Part shown: in pieces, positions 31,820-40,772 of the stretch
Numbering within the stretch: position 1 is the stretch's first letter
How the letters are laid out: each line of letters begins with the position of its first letter
Origin: Campylobacter sp. RM16187
GTDB lineage: Bacteria > Campylobacterota > Campylobacteria > Campylobacterales > Campylobacteraceae
Assembly: GCF_025319965.1 (NCBI RefSeq)
Contig: NZ_CP012549.1
Coordinates: 806,001 to 870,000, forward strand
Length of the DNA stretch: 64,000 nt
Direction: 5' to 3'
Position numbers and translations under genes: made by a program
Notes under the pieces: generated by a model
What the model was told of the DNA's origin: nothing
Databases searched by the model: none
Seen by the model: only the letters and a program-made list of their open reading frames with translations

Positions 31820-32971
31820 GTGAAAAATTTTGACGTGATGAGCTATATGGAAGGCATGCAGCGCATAGATGAAAGCCTGATGAAGCGCGTTTTAAGCCTT
31901 AGAGAGAGTTACGAATACAAGCGCTACGGCAAAGCTGATGTGGCAAGAGCGCTAAAGATGCAGCGAGTGGATATAGAGGGCTTGCGTGCGCTTTTAAGCC
32001 CCGCGGCAGGCGACTTTCTAGAAGAGATGGCGGCTCGCGCGCAAAGTGATATGAAGAGGTATTTTGGTAACAGTATCGAGCTTTTTACTCCGCTTTATAT
32101 CTCAAATTTTTGCGATAGCAACTGCGTTTATTGCGGATTTAGCTCGCATAATAAAATTTCGCGCCTAAGGCTAAAGATAGACGAGGTAAAAACGGAGCTT
32201 GAAAATATCGCAAAAAGCGGGCTTAAAGATGTGCTGATACTTACGGGCGAGAGCGCTAAGAAGCGAGATCTAAGCTATATAGGCGAGGCCTGCAAAGAGG
32301 CTTCAAGGCTCTTTAGCAACGTTGGTGTTGAAATTTACCCGCTAAATTCAGATGAATACACCTACTTGCACGAGTGTGGCGTGGATTACGTGATAGTTTT
32401 TCAAGAGACATATAGCCCAGAAAAATACGCGCAGGTTCATATCGGCGGGCAGAAGATGAGCTTTGCTTATCGCTTCAACGCTCAAGAAAGAGCGCTTATG
32501 GGCGGCATGAGAAGCGTTGGGTTTGCGGCTTTGCTTGGGCTTGATGACTTTAGAAAAGACGCCTTTGCAACGGCGATTCATGCAAATTTTATCCAGCAAA
32601 AATATCCGCACGCAGAAATCGCGATATCCTGTCCTAGGCTAAGACCTGCTAAAAATAAGAGCGAAGTAAACGCGGGCGAAGTGGATGAAAGAAGCCTTTT
32701 TCAGGTGATTTGCGCTTATAGAATTTTTCTTCCTTTTGCTAATATCACGATCTCAACACGCGAGAGTGCGAAATTTAGAAACGGGATCATAAAAGTAGCC
32801 GCAAGTAAAATTTCGGCAGGTGTTAGCGTAGGGGTCGGCACTCACTCTGATGCCGGCAAAAAGGGCGACGAGCAGTTTGAGATAGACGATACTCGCGGAG
32901 TGAATGAAATTTACACCGATATCCGCGCGCTTAATCTGCAGCCCGTGATGAGCAATCACATCTATGTTTGA
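31820..32971 (+). CDS. thiH: 2-iminoacetate synthase ThiH
   Basis: A radical SAM tyrosine lyase of 383 residues that makes dehydroglycine for ThiG. The iron-sulfur motif CDSNCVYC is at about residues 93-100. The start is GTG, 3 bp after thiG. The use of ThiH rather than ThiO fits an organism with low-oxygen life. Confidence 0.95.
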   Translation: MKNFDVMSYMEGMQRIDESLMKRVLSLRESYEYKRYGKADVARALKMQRVDIEGLRALLSPAAGDFLEEMAARAQSDMKRYFGNSIELFTPLYISNFCDSNCVYCGFSSHNKISRLRLKIDEVKTELENIAKSGLKDVLILTGESAKKRDLSYIGEACKEASRLFSNVGVEIYPLNSDEYTYLHECGVDYVIVFQETYSPEKYAQVHIGGQKMSFAYRFNAQERALMGGMRSVGFAALLGLDDFRKDAFATAIHANFIQQKYPHAEIAISCPRLRPAKNKSEVNAGEVDERSLFQVICAYRIFLPFANITISTRESAKFRNGIIKVAASKISAGVSVGVGTHSDAGKKGDEQFEIDDTRGVNEIYTDIRALNLQPVMSNHIYV

Positions 32972-33542
32972 GCTTATTTGCGTTACAAATCGCCATTTAA
33001 GTAGGGATTTTTTAGGCGATTTATCGCGTATAGTTAGCGAAAAAAAGCCAAATGCTGTTATCTTAAGAGAAAAGGACTTAAGTGAGTGTGAATATGAAAA
33101 TTTAGCTTTAGAGGTGCTAAAAATAACTAGAAATTCTGAGACTAAGCTCATTTTGCATACACATTTAGATGTCGCTTTAAGGCTTGGAGTTAAAAATTTA
33201 CACCTTCCTTTTGGTGAATTTGTGAAATTTAATGAGTCAAAAAACAAACGAGATTTAGCTAAAAGCGCAAATTTAACTATCGGAGTTTCGGTTCACTATC
33301 TTGATGAAGCCATTATGGCACAAAATTTAGGTGCAAACTATGTAGTAGTAGGACATATCTTTAAGACAAAGAGTCACGAAGGCGAACCTTCTAAAGGACT
33401 AGAGTTTCTAAAAGAAATTTGTGCAAATTTAAACATTAAGACATACGCTATCGGCGGGATAAATGCTAAAAATTTAAGCCAGATCAAGGACGCCGGAGCT
33501 AGCGGAGCTTGCATGATGAGGGAGTTTTTGAAATTTGATTAA
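32964..33542 (+). CDS. thiE: Thiamine phosphate synthase (ThiE/TenI family)
   Basis: A 192-residue TIM-barrel protein of the ThiE/TenI family with VTNRHL at the start, ILREKDL, and VVVGHIFKTKSHEG near the phosphate site and YAIGGINAKNL near the end. ThiE couples thiazole phosphate and HMP-PP to thiamine phosphate. Some residues resemble TenI, so the exact role is less certain. It overlaps thiH by 8 bp. Confidence 0.85.
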   Translation: MFELICVTNRHLSRDFLGDLSRIVSEKKPNAVILREKDLSECEYENLALEVLKITRNSETKLILHTHLDVALRLGVKNLHLPFGEFVKFNESKNKRDLAKSANLTIGVSVHYLDEAIMAQNLGANYVVVGHIFKTKSHEGEPSKGLEFLKEICANLNIKTYAIGGINAKNLSQIKDAGASGACMMREFLKFD

Positions 33543-33607
33543 GGCTAGCGGGAAGCTAGATTTAAGGCTAATTTATTATCATTTTAAAATTTTTTGGAGG
33601 ATAATCG

Positions 33608-34477
33608 GTGAATAAACTTATTTTTGTGACATTGCTTTGGGCTTTTAGTTTTAGTTTGATAGGCGAGTTTTTAGCAGGCAGAGTCGATAGCTACTTTGCG
33701 GCATTTTCGCGCGTTGTTTTGGCGCTTCTTGTCTTTTTGCCGTTTATGAAATTTGAGGCGAAAAACGCCTCCATTTACGCCAAGATCGCACTCATAGGCG
33801 CGGTTCAAATCGGGGCTATGTATATGTTTTACTACAACTCGTTTTTGTATCTAAGTGTGCCTGAAGTAGCGCTGTTTACGATATTTACGCCTTTTTACGT
33901 AAGCGTGGTTTATGATCTTTTTGCCAAACGCTTGCGCCCGCTTTATCTACTTAGCGTTGCGGTTGCGGTTTTTGGTGCTTTTATCATCAAATACGGCGGT
34001 GTAAATAGCAATTTCTGGCTTGGATTTTTGCTGGTTCAAGGCGCAAATTTATGCTTTGGTGTCGGACAGAGTGCGTATAAATTTTTGCTTGAAAGCAAGG
34101 GATTTAGCGAGCAAAAGGGGCTTTTTGGCTGGTTTTTTGTAGGTGCTTCAATGGTAACCGGCGTAGCGTTTGGTGTATTTGGAAATTTCGAGAAAATTTC
34201 ACTTGATATGACGCAGTCTTTAGTGCTTCTTTGGCTTGGTATCGGCGCTAGCGGGCTTGGATACTTCATGTGGAACAAAGGCGCATGCGAGGTTGATAGC
34301 GGAACTTTAGCGATCATGAATAACGCACTCATACCTACTGCGATCATTGTGAATTTGGTATTTTGGCATAAGGATGCAGATCTTGCACGCCTTATCATCG
34401 GCGGAGTAGTGATATACATCTCGCTTTTAGTACATAATAAGATAATAGCTTACTACGAAAAGAATCAGTTGTTATAA
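33608..34477 (+). CDS. DMT-family (EamA) transporter
   Basis: An integral membrane protein of 289 residues with about ten helices in two EamA repeats. The substrate cannot be told; EamA proteins export small metabolites. The start is GTG with GGAGG six to ten bases upstream. It ends 25 bp before the prophage attachment site. Confidence 0.87.
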   Translation: MNKLIFVTLLWAFSFSLIGEFLAGRVDSYFAAFSRVVLALLVFLPFMKFEAKNASIYAKIALIGAVQIGAMYMFYYNSFLYLSVPEVALFTIFTPFYVSVVYDLFAKRLRPLYLLSVAVAVFGAFIIKYGGVNSNFWLGFLLVQGANLCFGVGQSAYKFLLESKGFSEQKGLFGWFFVGASMVTGVAFGVFGNFEKISLDMTQSLVLLWLGIGASGLGYFMWNKGACEVDSGTLAIMNNALIPTAIIVNLVFWHKDADLARLIIGGVVIYISLLVHNKIIAYYEKNQLL

Positions 34478-34502
34478 ACAAGGATTTTTAATCAGTTATA
34501 AA

Positions 34503-34521
34503 TGGTGCCAGAGGTCGGACT
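34503..34521 (-). other. Prophage left attachment site: 3' end of a tRNA gene (attL)
   Basis: Read on the minus strand, the 19 bp are AGTCCGACCTCTGGCACCA. This is exactly the shape of a tRNA 3' end: part of the T-loop, a T-stem strand (CCGAC), acceptor strand (CTCTGGC), discriminator A and CCA. The rest of the tRNA is missing to the right, where phage genes begin. The acceptor resembles epsilonproteobacterial tRNA-Leu. The phage would have entered at that gene and rebuilt it at the other end. Confidence 0.75.
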
Positions 34522-34536
34522 GTAATTATATGGAAT

Positions 34537-34556
34537 AATCCCTATTTTTAGGGATT
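34537..34556. terminator. Hairpin at the left end of the prophage
   Basis: An 8-bp stem (AATCCCTA with TAGGGATT) with a TTTT loop and a short T run. A close relative is found at 37143-37167. Confidence 0.5.
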
Positions 34557-34601
34557 TTAATTAAAAGTATTCTTTTAAAACTCCGTAAAAACTATATCTT
34601 T

Positions 34602-35522
34602 TTAAAAAAAATCTATATTGCTGGTCCATGATTGATTAATAGTATGTGTTATCTTTTTTATTATTACTCTATATATTTTATTTTCAATCTGCAAATTTAA
34701 ATATCCTCCGGCAAAAAAGGGTACCCCCATACATCTTACATTGCCTTTAAAAGTATTGTTTTGATTGTTTTGTAGATAGCTCTGTCCTATTTTTATGGCT
34801 TCATTCTCATTGTCTGCAGAAAAAAGTTGCCTTTTTAATACTGGAGCCCCACTGCCTACTACAGTTACTTTATCTTCTCCTGTCGCAGCATCTCTCCATG
34901 TAACCTCGCATGAAGAGTAGTTTGTGATTTCTGTTTGTTCAAAATTAAGCTCTAAATAGTCCTCTTCTTTTATAATATAATCAACTCTGTCTGCTACTTT
35001 GTCCCGATCAATAAAAATCATGGTTTTATTTTTTATACTAAAAGTTAAATCTAGATCTTTGGCTATCTTCTCGCAAAATGCCACGTCACTCATATCGTGT
35101 TGCTCTAACTCTACCACTTCATTAGATCTATCAAAATTTATTTTGGTTCTCAATCCATGTTCTTTTGCTATATTTTCAATAATTTGTTTGTAGCTGAGTC
35201 CTATGTGAGATCTGCTTTTGCGGTCTTTTAGCGAGCTCATAAAATCAGCCGATATAGCCTCTATATCATAGGTTATTTTGTATTTTGTTTTTATAGTAGC
35301 GATTTTAAAATGGCCTAGGAAGTATCCATCTACATAAATTTCAATATCATCTTTAAGCCTAGGCGCAGGACTACCATATCCTAGAACTATATTTAGCTTG
35401 TCTGTATCTTTGCCTTCATTGTCATTTATGCTTATATTTATCCAATCCATTACATGTGTTTTGTCTACTCCGTTATATAAAATTTTTACTTTTGGCGATA
35501 GATATTTTGATGTTATTCCCAT
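34602..35522 (-). CDS. Phage late control / tail protein D (gpD-like)
   Basis: A 306-residue P2 gpD-like protein. In contractile tails gpD forms the hub/spike platform with gpV. Visible parts are the N-terminal KILYNGVDKTH strand region, the IEAISADFMSSLKDRKSRSH segment that occurs in gpD, and KGNVRCMGVPFFAGGYLNL near the C-terminus. It is the last gene of a minus-strand tail operon (U, Z-like, X, D) and overlaps the X gene by 10 bp. Confidence 0.88.
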   Translation of the reverse strand: MGITSKYLSPKVKILYNGVDKTHVMDWINISINDNEGKDTDKLNIVLGYGSPAPRLKDDIEIYVDGYFLGHFKIATIKTKYKITYDIEAISADFMSSLKDRKSRSHIGLSYKQIIENIAKEHGLRTKINFDRSNEVVELEQHDMSDVAFCEKIAKDLDLTFSIKNKTMIFIDRDKVADRVDYIIKEEDYLELNFEQTEITNYSSCEVTWRDAATGEDKVTVVGSGAPVLKRQLFSADNENEAIKIGQSYLQNNQNNTFKGNVRCMGVPFFAGGYLNLQIENKIYRVIIKKITHTINQSWTSNIDFF

Positions 35523-35716
35523 AGATAAGTAACCTTTTTGACTTGCTTGATTTCAATATCGGGCAAATTTACTATATCTCCGCCCGATAAAAATTCTTTA
35601 TTTAATAGATTTTCATTGGCTCTTAAAAATTGAGAGTAGACATCATCGTCTATTGTTTTGTAGCGTTTGTAGCATATAGCATCTAACGTGTCGCCGTCTT
35701 TTGCTAGGTATCTCAT
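35513..35716 (-). CDS. Phage tail protein X (LysM-like)
   Basis: A 67-residue LysM-fold protein: RYLAKDGDTLDAICYKRYK at the start and SGGDIVNLPDIEI at the end. P2 gpX is a small tail-completion protein. Both ends overlap neighbouring genes. Confidence 0.9.
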   Translation of the reverse strand: MRYLAKDGDTLDAICYKRYKTIDDDVYSQFLRANENLLNKEFLSGGDIVNLPDIEIKQVKKVTYLWE

Positions 35717-36267
35717 TTGTTTAACTCCTCGGTAAAAATATCATTTGCTACTGCAAGTAACTTGTTTATATCTTTTAATGCGTACTCTGCTAAATCATCA
35801 TCTAGTTTTTTTGCTATAAAAGCTTCACGAGGCTTAGATAATATAGTACCATGCGATGTTTTATAGCTTGACTTTAATAAATGACGTGAAATAGAAAAAT
35901 CACTATTTTTGGGGGTTTTACTGGTAATTAAGAATTTACCGCCGCCATCTCTTGGCTTTTGTTCTGCAAATCCTGCTAAAGTTATGCTCTTTTGCTTATT
36001 TAAACTAACTACTACCCCGCTACTTGTAGCTTTTCTTGGTAACATGGTGGGCGTAATCTGTTTTCTAAAAGTAAAAATCTTAATATTCATATCATTAGGG
36101 CTGGCTCTTTTATGCGTAGTCAAGAAGTTTATTTTTTTCTTAGTAAGCGCAAGGCGTGATATTATTGAGCTAGACTGCTCCCTTTTAACTTTTGTTAATG
36201 TCCTGTTCATAGCGTTTTGAACATTTTTGCGCAATCTATCTAGCTCTTTGTCATTCTTTCCGCTCAT
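35713..36267 (-). CDS. Phage minor tail protein (gpZ-like)
   Basis: A 184-residue basic protein with a long N-terminal helix (KELDRLRKNVQNAMNRTLTK). Position between gpU and gpX and the general pattern suggest a minor tail protein of the gpZ type; motif support is weak. The stop overlaps the ATG of gpX. Confidence 0.6.
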   Translation of the reverse strand: MSGKNDKELDRLRKNVQNAMNRTLTKVKREQSSSIISRLALTKKKINFLTTHKRASPNDMNIKIFTFRKQITPTMLPRKATSSGVVVSLNKQKSITLAGFAEQKPRDGGGKFLITSKTPKNSDFSISRHLLKSSYKTSHGTILSKPREAFIAKKLDDDLAEYALKDINKLLAVANDIFTEELNK

Positions 36268-36278
36268 TTTATGCCCTT

Positions 36279-36662
36279 TTATATCTTAGGTGGCTCTACC
36301 AAGTAGCCCGATATTTGTATTTTTTTAGTGTAATAAAATACTCCATTCATTTGTGTTTTTACCCAATTTGATATATTCTGAGTAAGCTTTGTTATAAAAA
36401 TTTGTCTATCCTCGGTTAAGTCAAAGCTAGATATATTGAGCGGTATGCCTAGCTTTACTAGATTTTCAAAACCTTTAAAGTCAGACATATCATCAAGGAG
36501 TATTGTCGCATCAAAGCTAACCTCATCTTCATATCCTCCAAGATGAGTGTAAACCGGTTTTGTTATTGTGTTTTGTTTGTCAAAGTTTATACTGGTAGTC
36601 TTAGTGATATTAAAAATATTATGCTTGACCTCAAATATATATCTGTCTATTACTATTAACAT
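36279..36662 (-). CDS. Phage tail protein U (gpU-like)
   Basis: A 127-residue protein resembling P2 gpU, with HLGGYEDEVSFDATIL and an N-terminal beta-strand region. gpU caps the tail tube. It starts the minus-strand tail operon, in which U, X and D are kept together but lie far from the tape-measure gene at 57-60 kb. Confidence 0.8.
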   Translation of the reverse strand: MLIVIDRYIFEVKHNIFNITKTTSINFDKQNTITKPVYTHLGGYEDEVSFDATILLDDMSDFKGFENLVKLGIPLNISSFDLTEDRQIFITKLTQNISNWVKTQMNGVFYYTKKIQISGYLVEPPKI

Positions 36663-37281
36663 TTTTATCCTTTTTTGTTATATAGGCTATCAAAAAATAA
36701 GATGAATTTTATACACGTGATGAAGATATTATTACCTTAATTTCCGATAAATACCCCATATACCATCGCTTAAAGTCCGCTGAAGTCAAGGGATATACGT
36801 TTGCTTAATATCCGCTTAATGTGCAATATGCCAAAAACATTATATGGCGCGCTATAGGCGCTATTTGTAAGTCTTTTGCAAAAAACATTTAAGCATATAA
36901 TACTACAAAACCAAACAATACTTAAGTTCTTAATAGCGGTGTCAATACTTGTAAAATATTTTGGGTCCTTCCTGAAAAATATTTTAAACTGCGGTGGCGT
37001 CTCGCGAAAGATTGAGAGATATAAATAATCTTAAAGGGGTTCGTTTTCGTTTTTAACGTATTTTTCCTGATATTTTTAGTAAAAAAATGCAGTAAAGCTT
37101 AAAAATATTCTCATAATTGTATAAATACATAAATATATTATTAAAAACCCCTATTTTTAGGGCTTTTATTTGATTTTTTATGCAAAAAAAGATAAAATCT
37201 TAAAAAGCAAAAAAGCTTTTTTGAATAACTGAGCCACTGACTTCAAACAAATTTCTAAAAATATTAAAATCTGAATGCAAA
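36663..37281. other. Non-coding region between the divergent tail and terminase operons
   Basis: About 620 bp with no supported gene. It lies directly upstream of the terminase gene, where a packaging site (cos or pac) would be expected. Candidates are the GC-rich block near 36999-37013 (GGTGGCGTCTCGCG) and a palindrome GGCGCGCTATAGGCGC near 36845. A terminator-like hairpin lies at 37143-37167. These roles are guesses. Confidence 0.35.
37143..37167 (+). terminator. Hairpin upstream of the terminase gene
   Basis: CCCTA (37149-37153) pairs with TAGGG (37158-37162) and the flanks AAAA and TTTT also pair. The sequence is very similar to the hairpin at 34537-34556. Confidence 0.45.
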
Positions 37282-38994
37282 ATGGGAAAAATAATAGATA
37301 TTTTTGCTAACGCTATTTTTATTAAACCCAGGCTAAATTTAACAGAGTGGGCTGAAAAATTTAGAGTATTGTCGCGTGAGAGTTCATCCAACTACGGAAA
37401 ATTTAAGCCTTTCTCCTACCAGATTGAGCCAATGAATGAAATTTCAAATCAAAAAAGGCGTAAAATTGTACTGCTTTGGGCATCTCAACTTGGCAAAAGT
37501 GAAATGATTAATAACACCATAGGATATTACATACATCAAGAGCCAAGCACAATACTATTTATGCTACCAAATGAAAACGATGCGGAAGATTACTCAAAGC
37601 GAAGATTGGCACCTATGATCAGAGATTGCAAGAGCCTAAATGATCTTATAAACTCAAACGATGCCAATAATACTATTTTGATAAAAAACTTTAGGGGTGG
37701 AAATTTAGCTCTTGTTGGATCAAATTCTCCTTCAAAGCTTGCAAGTAAGCCTATAAAAGTGCTACTTGTTGATGAAGCCGATAGATGCGAGGCTACAAAA
37801 GAGGGAGATAGCATAAAACTTGCAGAGAAGCGAACTATCACTTTTGCAGATAGAAAGATCATAATTAGCTCAACTCCAACCATCAAAGGTAGCTCAACGA
37901 TTGAGGCTGAATTTGCATCATCAGACAAGCGATTTTTCTATGTCGATTGTCCTCATTGCGGATTTTCTCAAACTCTTAAATTTGAGTATTTGGTTTGGGA
38001 TAAAGACAAAAACGACAACCCAATTTATGACAGCGCAAAATATCAATGTGCCGAGTGCGGGTCTTTGTTGAGCGAGCAAGAAAAGAACGAGGCGGTAAGA
38101 AGCGGCAAGTGGATAGCTCAAAATCAATCTTCAAAAACAGCCGGATTTTTTTTAAATGCTATTTATAGCCCATACTTTAAAATGAGCGATATTGCTAAAG
38201 ATTGGTATGAGAGCAAAAACGATCAGCTAAAACTTCAAACATTTATTAACACTATAAAATGCGAGGGCTTTGAGCCGCCTTCTGTTAAATTTAATGAAAA
38301 TGAGCTATATAACAGAAGAGAAGAATATACTAACGATAACTTCCCGGCAAGCGTAGAGTTTATAACTGCGGGAGCTGACATACAAGATAACAGAATAGAG
38401 ATAAATTTCATAGGATGGGCTAGAGGGCTTGAGGCCTTTAACCTTGAGTATGTCCAAGTTTGGGGCAATACTGATCAGGATAAGGTTTGGATGGAGGCGT
38501 ATAAAGAGCTTGTAAAGAAATTTAAAAGGGAGGACGGCAAAATATTTGCCATTTCGCTTGCATGTATAGACAGCGGATTTAATACTGAGAGAACTTACAA
38601 GCTCGTGAGCCTTGATAAAAGATTTATAGCCACAAAGGGGCTAAGCGAGCAAAGCTCAAAAGCCTCATTTTTAAATAAAGTAAAAAATATCAAAAAAGGC
38701 GTTAAATTTATGCCTGTTGGCACCTGTGCCGGCAAGAATGAAATTTATAGACTTCTGCATATAAAAAAGCCTTCAGAAGGGTATTTTCACTATAACGAGA
38801 GCTATACTCAGGAGTTTTTTAATCAACTTACTGCAGAGAAAATCGAAAAAGTAAAAGATAAAAACGGATATTCTAAACTAAAATGGGTAAAGACAAGAGA
38901 TCGTAACGAGGCACTAGATATAACACTGCTTGCGTATGCCGCCGCAAAACTTATTAAATCAGTTAAGAAAAAAGTGGAAGTGAAACAAAAATGA
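37282..38994 (+). CDS. Phage terminase large subunit (GpA family)
   Basis: A 570-residue ATP-driven DNA-packaging motor. The N-terminal ATPase has LWASQLGKSEMINN as the Walker-A-like loop and VLLVDEADRCE as Walker B. Next comes a zinc-binding stretch (FYVDCPHCGF and YQCAECGSLL) typical of lambda gpA relatives. The C-terminal nuclease has AGADIQDNRIEINFIGWARG. It is the first gene of the plus-strand packaging operon. Confidence 0.95.
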   Translation: MGKIIDIFANAIFIKPRLNLTEWAEKFRVLSRESSSNYGKFKPFSYQIEPMNEISNQKRRKIVLLWASQLGKSEMINNTIGYYIHQEPSTILFMLPNENDAEDYSKRRLAPMIRDCKSLNDLINSNDANNTILIKNFRGGNLALVGSNSPSKLASKPIKVLLVDEADRCEATKEGDSIKLAEKRTITFADRKIIISSTPTIKGSSTIEAEFASSDKRFFYVDCPHCGFSQTLKFEYLVWDKDKNDNPIYDSAKYQCAECGSLLSEQEKNEAVRSGKWIAQNQSSKTAGFFLNAIYSPYFKMSDIAKDWYESKNDQLKLQTFINTIKCEGFEPPSVKFNENELYNRREEYTNDNFPASVEFITAGADIQDNRIEINFIGWARGLEAFNLEYVQVWGNTDQDKVWMEAYKELVKKFKREDGKIFAISLACIDSGFNTERTYKLVSLDKRFIATKGLSEQSSKASFLNKVKNIKKGVKFMPVGTCAGKNEIYRLLHIKKPSEGYFHYNESYTQEFFNQLTAEKIEKVKDKNGYSKLKWVKTRDRNEALDITLLAYAAAKLIKSVKKKVEVKQK

Positions 38995-39260
38995 AAAAAG
39001 TCCATGATAATTTAATGATCAAGAAAACTAGATATGACATGACGATAAGTATAGAGTGTGCTTCAAAATTTGAGCAGCTCTGTGAAGCCTACGATCTTAA
39101 AAAATCAGATATGGCGGATTTGATTATAAATGCATTTTGCGAAGGGAACTTAAAATATAAGCACTATATGCAAAATTTAAGAGCTAAAAAGCAGATCGTC
39201 AAAAAAAGAGCGATAAAAAATCTATCACTTTTTGGAGATTTAGGTGATAGTAACAACTAG
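38991..39260 (+). CDS. Small phage protein, possibly ribbon-helix-helix
   Basis: An 89-residue basic protein between the two terminase genes, overlapping both. The middle part (SIECASKFEQLCEAYDL then DMADLIINAF) looks like a ribbon-helix-helix or other small DNA-binding fold. Function not recognised. Confidence 0.65.
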   Translation: MKKVHDNLMIKKTRYDMTISIECASKFEQLCEAYDLKKSDMADLIINAFCEGNLKYKHYMQNLRAKKQIVKKRAIKNLSLFGDLGDSNN

Positions 39261-39705
39261 TGAATTAGGCGACATCTTATCTTTAACCTCTAGGCGCATT
39301 CAGGATTTGGAAAATGAGGGCGTTTTTGATAAAGTTGAGCGCAACCGGTGGGATTTAAAAGAGTGTGTTGAAAAGTATCTGGAATATAAAATCGCAGGCG
39401 CAACTAGCCAGTATGGACTTACAGAGGCTAGAGCTCAGAAAGAATTTGCCGAAGCAGAGATTAAAAAGCTAACTTTAGCAGAGAAAAAAGGCGAAGTTAT
39501 ACCTATTGAAAAGCTAGAAAAAGAGCTAAGCGACATAGCATCAACCTTATCAAATAAGCTTTATAATTTGCCAAACAGAATAAAGATGAATATAGAAATT
39601 AGCGATGAGGTAGAAAACAGACTTATATACGAGCTTGAAGAGATACTAAGAGAGCTTAAGATGCCCGAAACTTATCAAAAACACAAAAAGTTAAATGCTA
39701 GCTAA
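39244..39705 (+). CDS. Terminase small subunit / Nu1-like DNA-packaging protein
   Basis: A 153-residue protein with an N-terminal winged-helix (TTSELGDILSLTSRRIQDLENEGV) and the alpha-helical stretch LTEARAQKEFAEAEIKKLTLAEKKGEVI typical of Nu1. This subunit recognises the packaging site. The start is GTG. It comes after the large subunit, an unusual order. It overlaps the 3' end of a minus-strand hicB gene by 15 bp. Confidence 0.83.
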   Translation: MIVTTSELGDILSLTSRRIQDLENEGVFDKVERNRWDLKECVEKYLEYKIAGATSQYGLTEARAQKEFAEAEIKKLTLAEKKGEVIPIEKLEKELSDIASTLSNKLYNLPNRIKMNIEISDEVENRLIYELEEILRELKMPETYQKHKKLNAS

Positions 39706-40047
39706 CTTTAAATTTGCTGCATCGGTTAAAAATTTAGAGCGGTTTGAGCTTACGCGATCGATTGCCTCTAAAACAGATTTAGGCATAGTTAAATTTATGC
39801 GCACTTTTACATCTTCTTTTATAGGCTCATATATGCTTTCTCCGTTTTTTAAAGCGCCCTCCACATAGCACGCAAAAGCCTCTTTAAGTTCTTTTATTGC
39901 CTCCGCTTCACTCTCTCCCCATCCCGCCATTAGGTTATTTTTAGTAAGCCCTAAATCGGCATATTGCGCGTAATAGTCGCCGTCATCAAGTCTTTTAACT
40001 GTTATGGTATAAGGCAAATTTAGATAGTATTGAAGGTCTTTTTTCAT
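39691..40047 (-). CDS. hicB: HicB antitoxin
   Basis: A 118-residue antitoxin. The N-terminal partial RNase H-like fold has DDGDYYAQYADLGLTKNNLMAGWGESEAEAIKELKEA, and the C-terminal part (VRINLTMPKSVLEAIDRV) is a DNA-binding RHH-like region. It neutralises HicA and represses the operon. It starts 4 bp inside the end of hicA. Confidence 0.92.
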   Translation of the reverse strand: MKKDLQYYLNLPYTITVKRLDDGDYYAQYADLGLTKNNLMAGWGESEAEAIKELKEAFACYVEGALKNGESIYEPIKEDVKVRINLTMPKSVLEAIDRVSSNRSKFLTDAANLKLASI

Positions 40048-40271
40048 TTTTTAGCTCCTATTTTTTCTAAAACAGCAAGAGTATAAACTTCTTTTATAGG
40101 CTTATGTCTAGGGATTATTATGCTATCTTTGTCTTTTTTAAATTTATGGTGCGAGCCTCTTGCGTGCTCTAATTCCCAGCCGAAATTTATTAAAATTCTT
40201 TGCAAATCTTCAAAGCTTGCATTTTTTGGATTATTCGCTAGTTTTGATATAAGTTTATCCAAGCTTCCCAT
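40044..40271 (-). CDS. hicA: HicA toxin (mRNA interferase)
   Basis: A 75-residue double-stranded RNA-binding fold toxin with the catalytic His in RGSHHKFKK and IIIPRHKPIKEVY downstream. HicA cleaves mRNA without the ribosome. It is the first gene of a toxin-antitoxin pair, here on the minus strand within the phage packaging region. Confidence 0.93.
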   Translation of the reverse strand: MGSLDKLISKLANNPKNASFEDLQRILINFGWELEHARGSHHKFKKDKDSIIIPRHKPIKEVYTLAVLEKIGAKK

Positions 40272-40343
40272 TTAATTTCCTTGTTTATACACATAAATAT
40301 ACACACTTATTAATTAAAACAAGATAAAACCCGCGCCGTTATT

Positions 40344-40757
40344 TCACTTTAAAGCCCCGACAGCTAGGCTTAATATGCTATTAGTAACCGATTTTATAGC
40401 CTCTTCGCTTGAAATGGATACCGCCTTTTTAAGTTTAGTTAGTATCGTTTCGCTCTCTTTTAAATTTGAAGGAGTTTGATTAAGCACTATAAGCCCTTTA
40501 GCCGTTAAGATAGCGTTATGCACGCTCTTATCTCCGCCGTATCGCTCCAAGCTTATATAATCGTTTTTGCGTAACCACTCTATAGAGGCTTGAGCTAAGC
40601 TCTCAGCCTTGCTTAAAGGCTCGTCAAGCTCGGTTATAACGCCTGTTATATCGGACAGATAAAAGCTTTTTTCTATCGGAAAGCTGCCTGCTAAGATAGC
40701 GAAAATCTTACCCGCATACAAGTTAAACATATCCATATTTTTAAAGTCCGCTTGCAT
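40344..40757 (-). CDS. Hypothetical protein, tandem copy A
   Basis: A 137-residue protein without a recognised family. It shares its last ~28 residues (from KKAVSISSEEAIKS to the end) with the neighbour at 40773-41186, and most of the rest is similar (SIEWLRKNDYIS..YGGDKSVHNAILTAKGL). The YGGDKSVHNAILTAKG segment looks like a wing of a small helix-turn-helix domain, but this is uncertain. Confidence 0.7.
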   Translation of the reverse strand: MQADFKNMDMFNLYAGKIFAILAGSFPIEKSFYLSDITGVITELDEPLSKAESLAQASIEWLRKNDYISLERYGGDKSVHNAILTAKGLIVLNQTPSNLKESETILTKLKKAVSISSEEAIKSVTNSILSLAVGALK

Positions 40758-40772
40758 TTTAACCCCCTTTTT

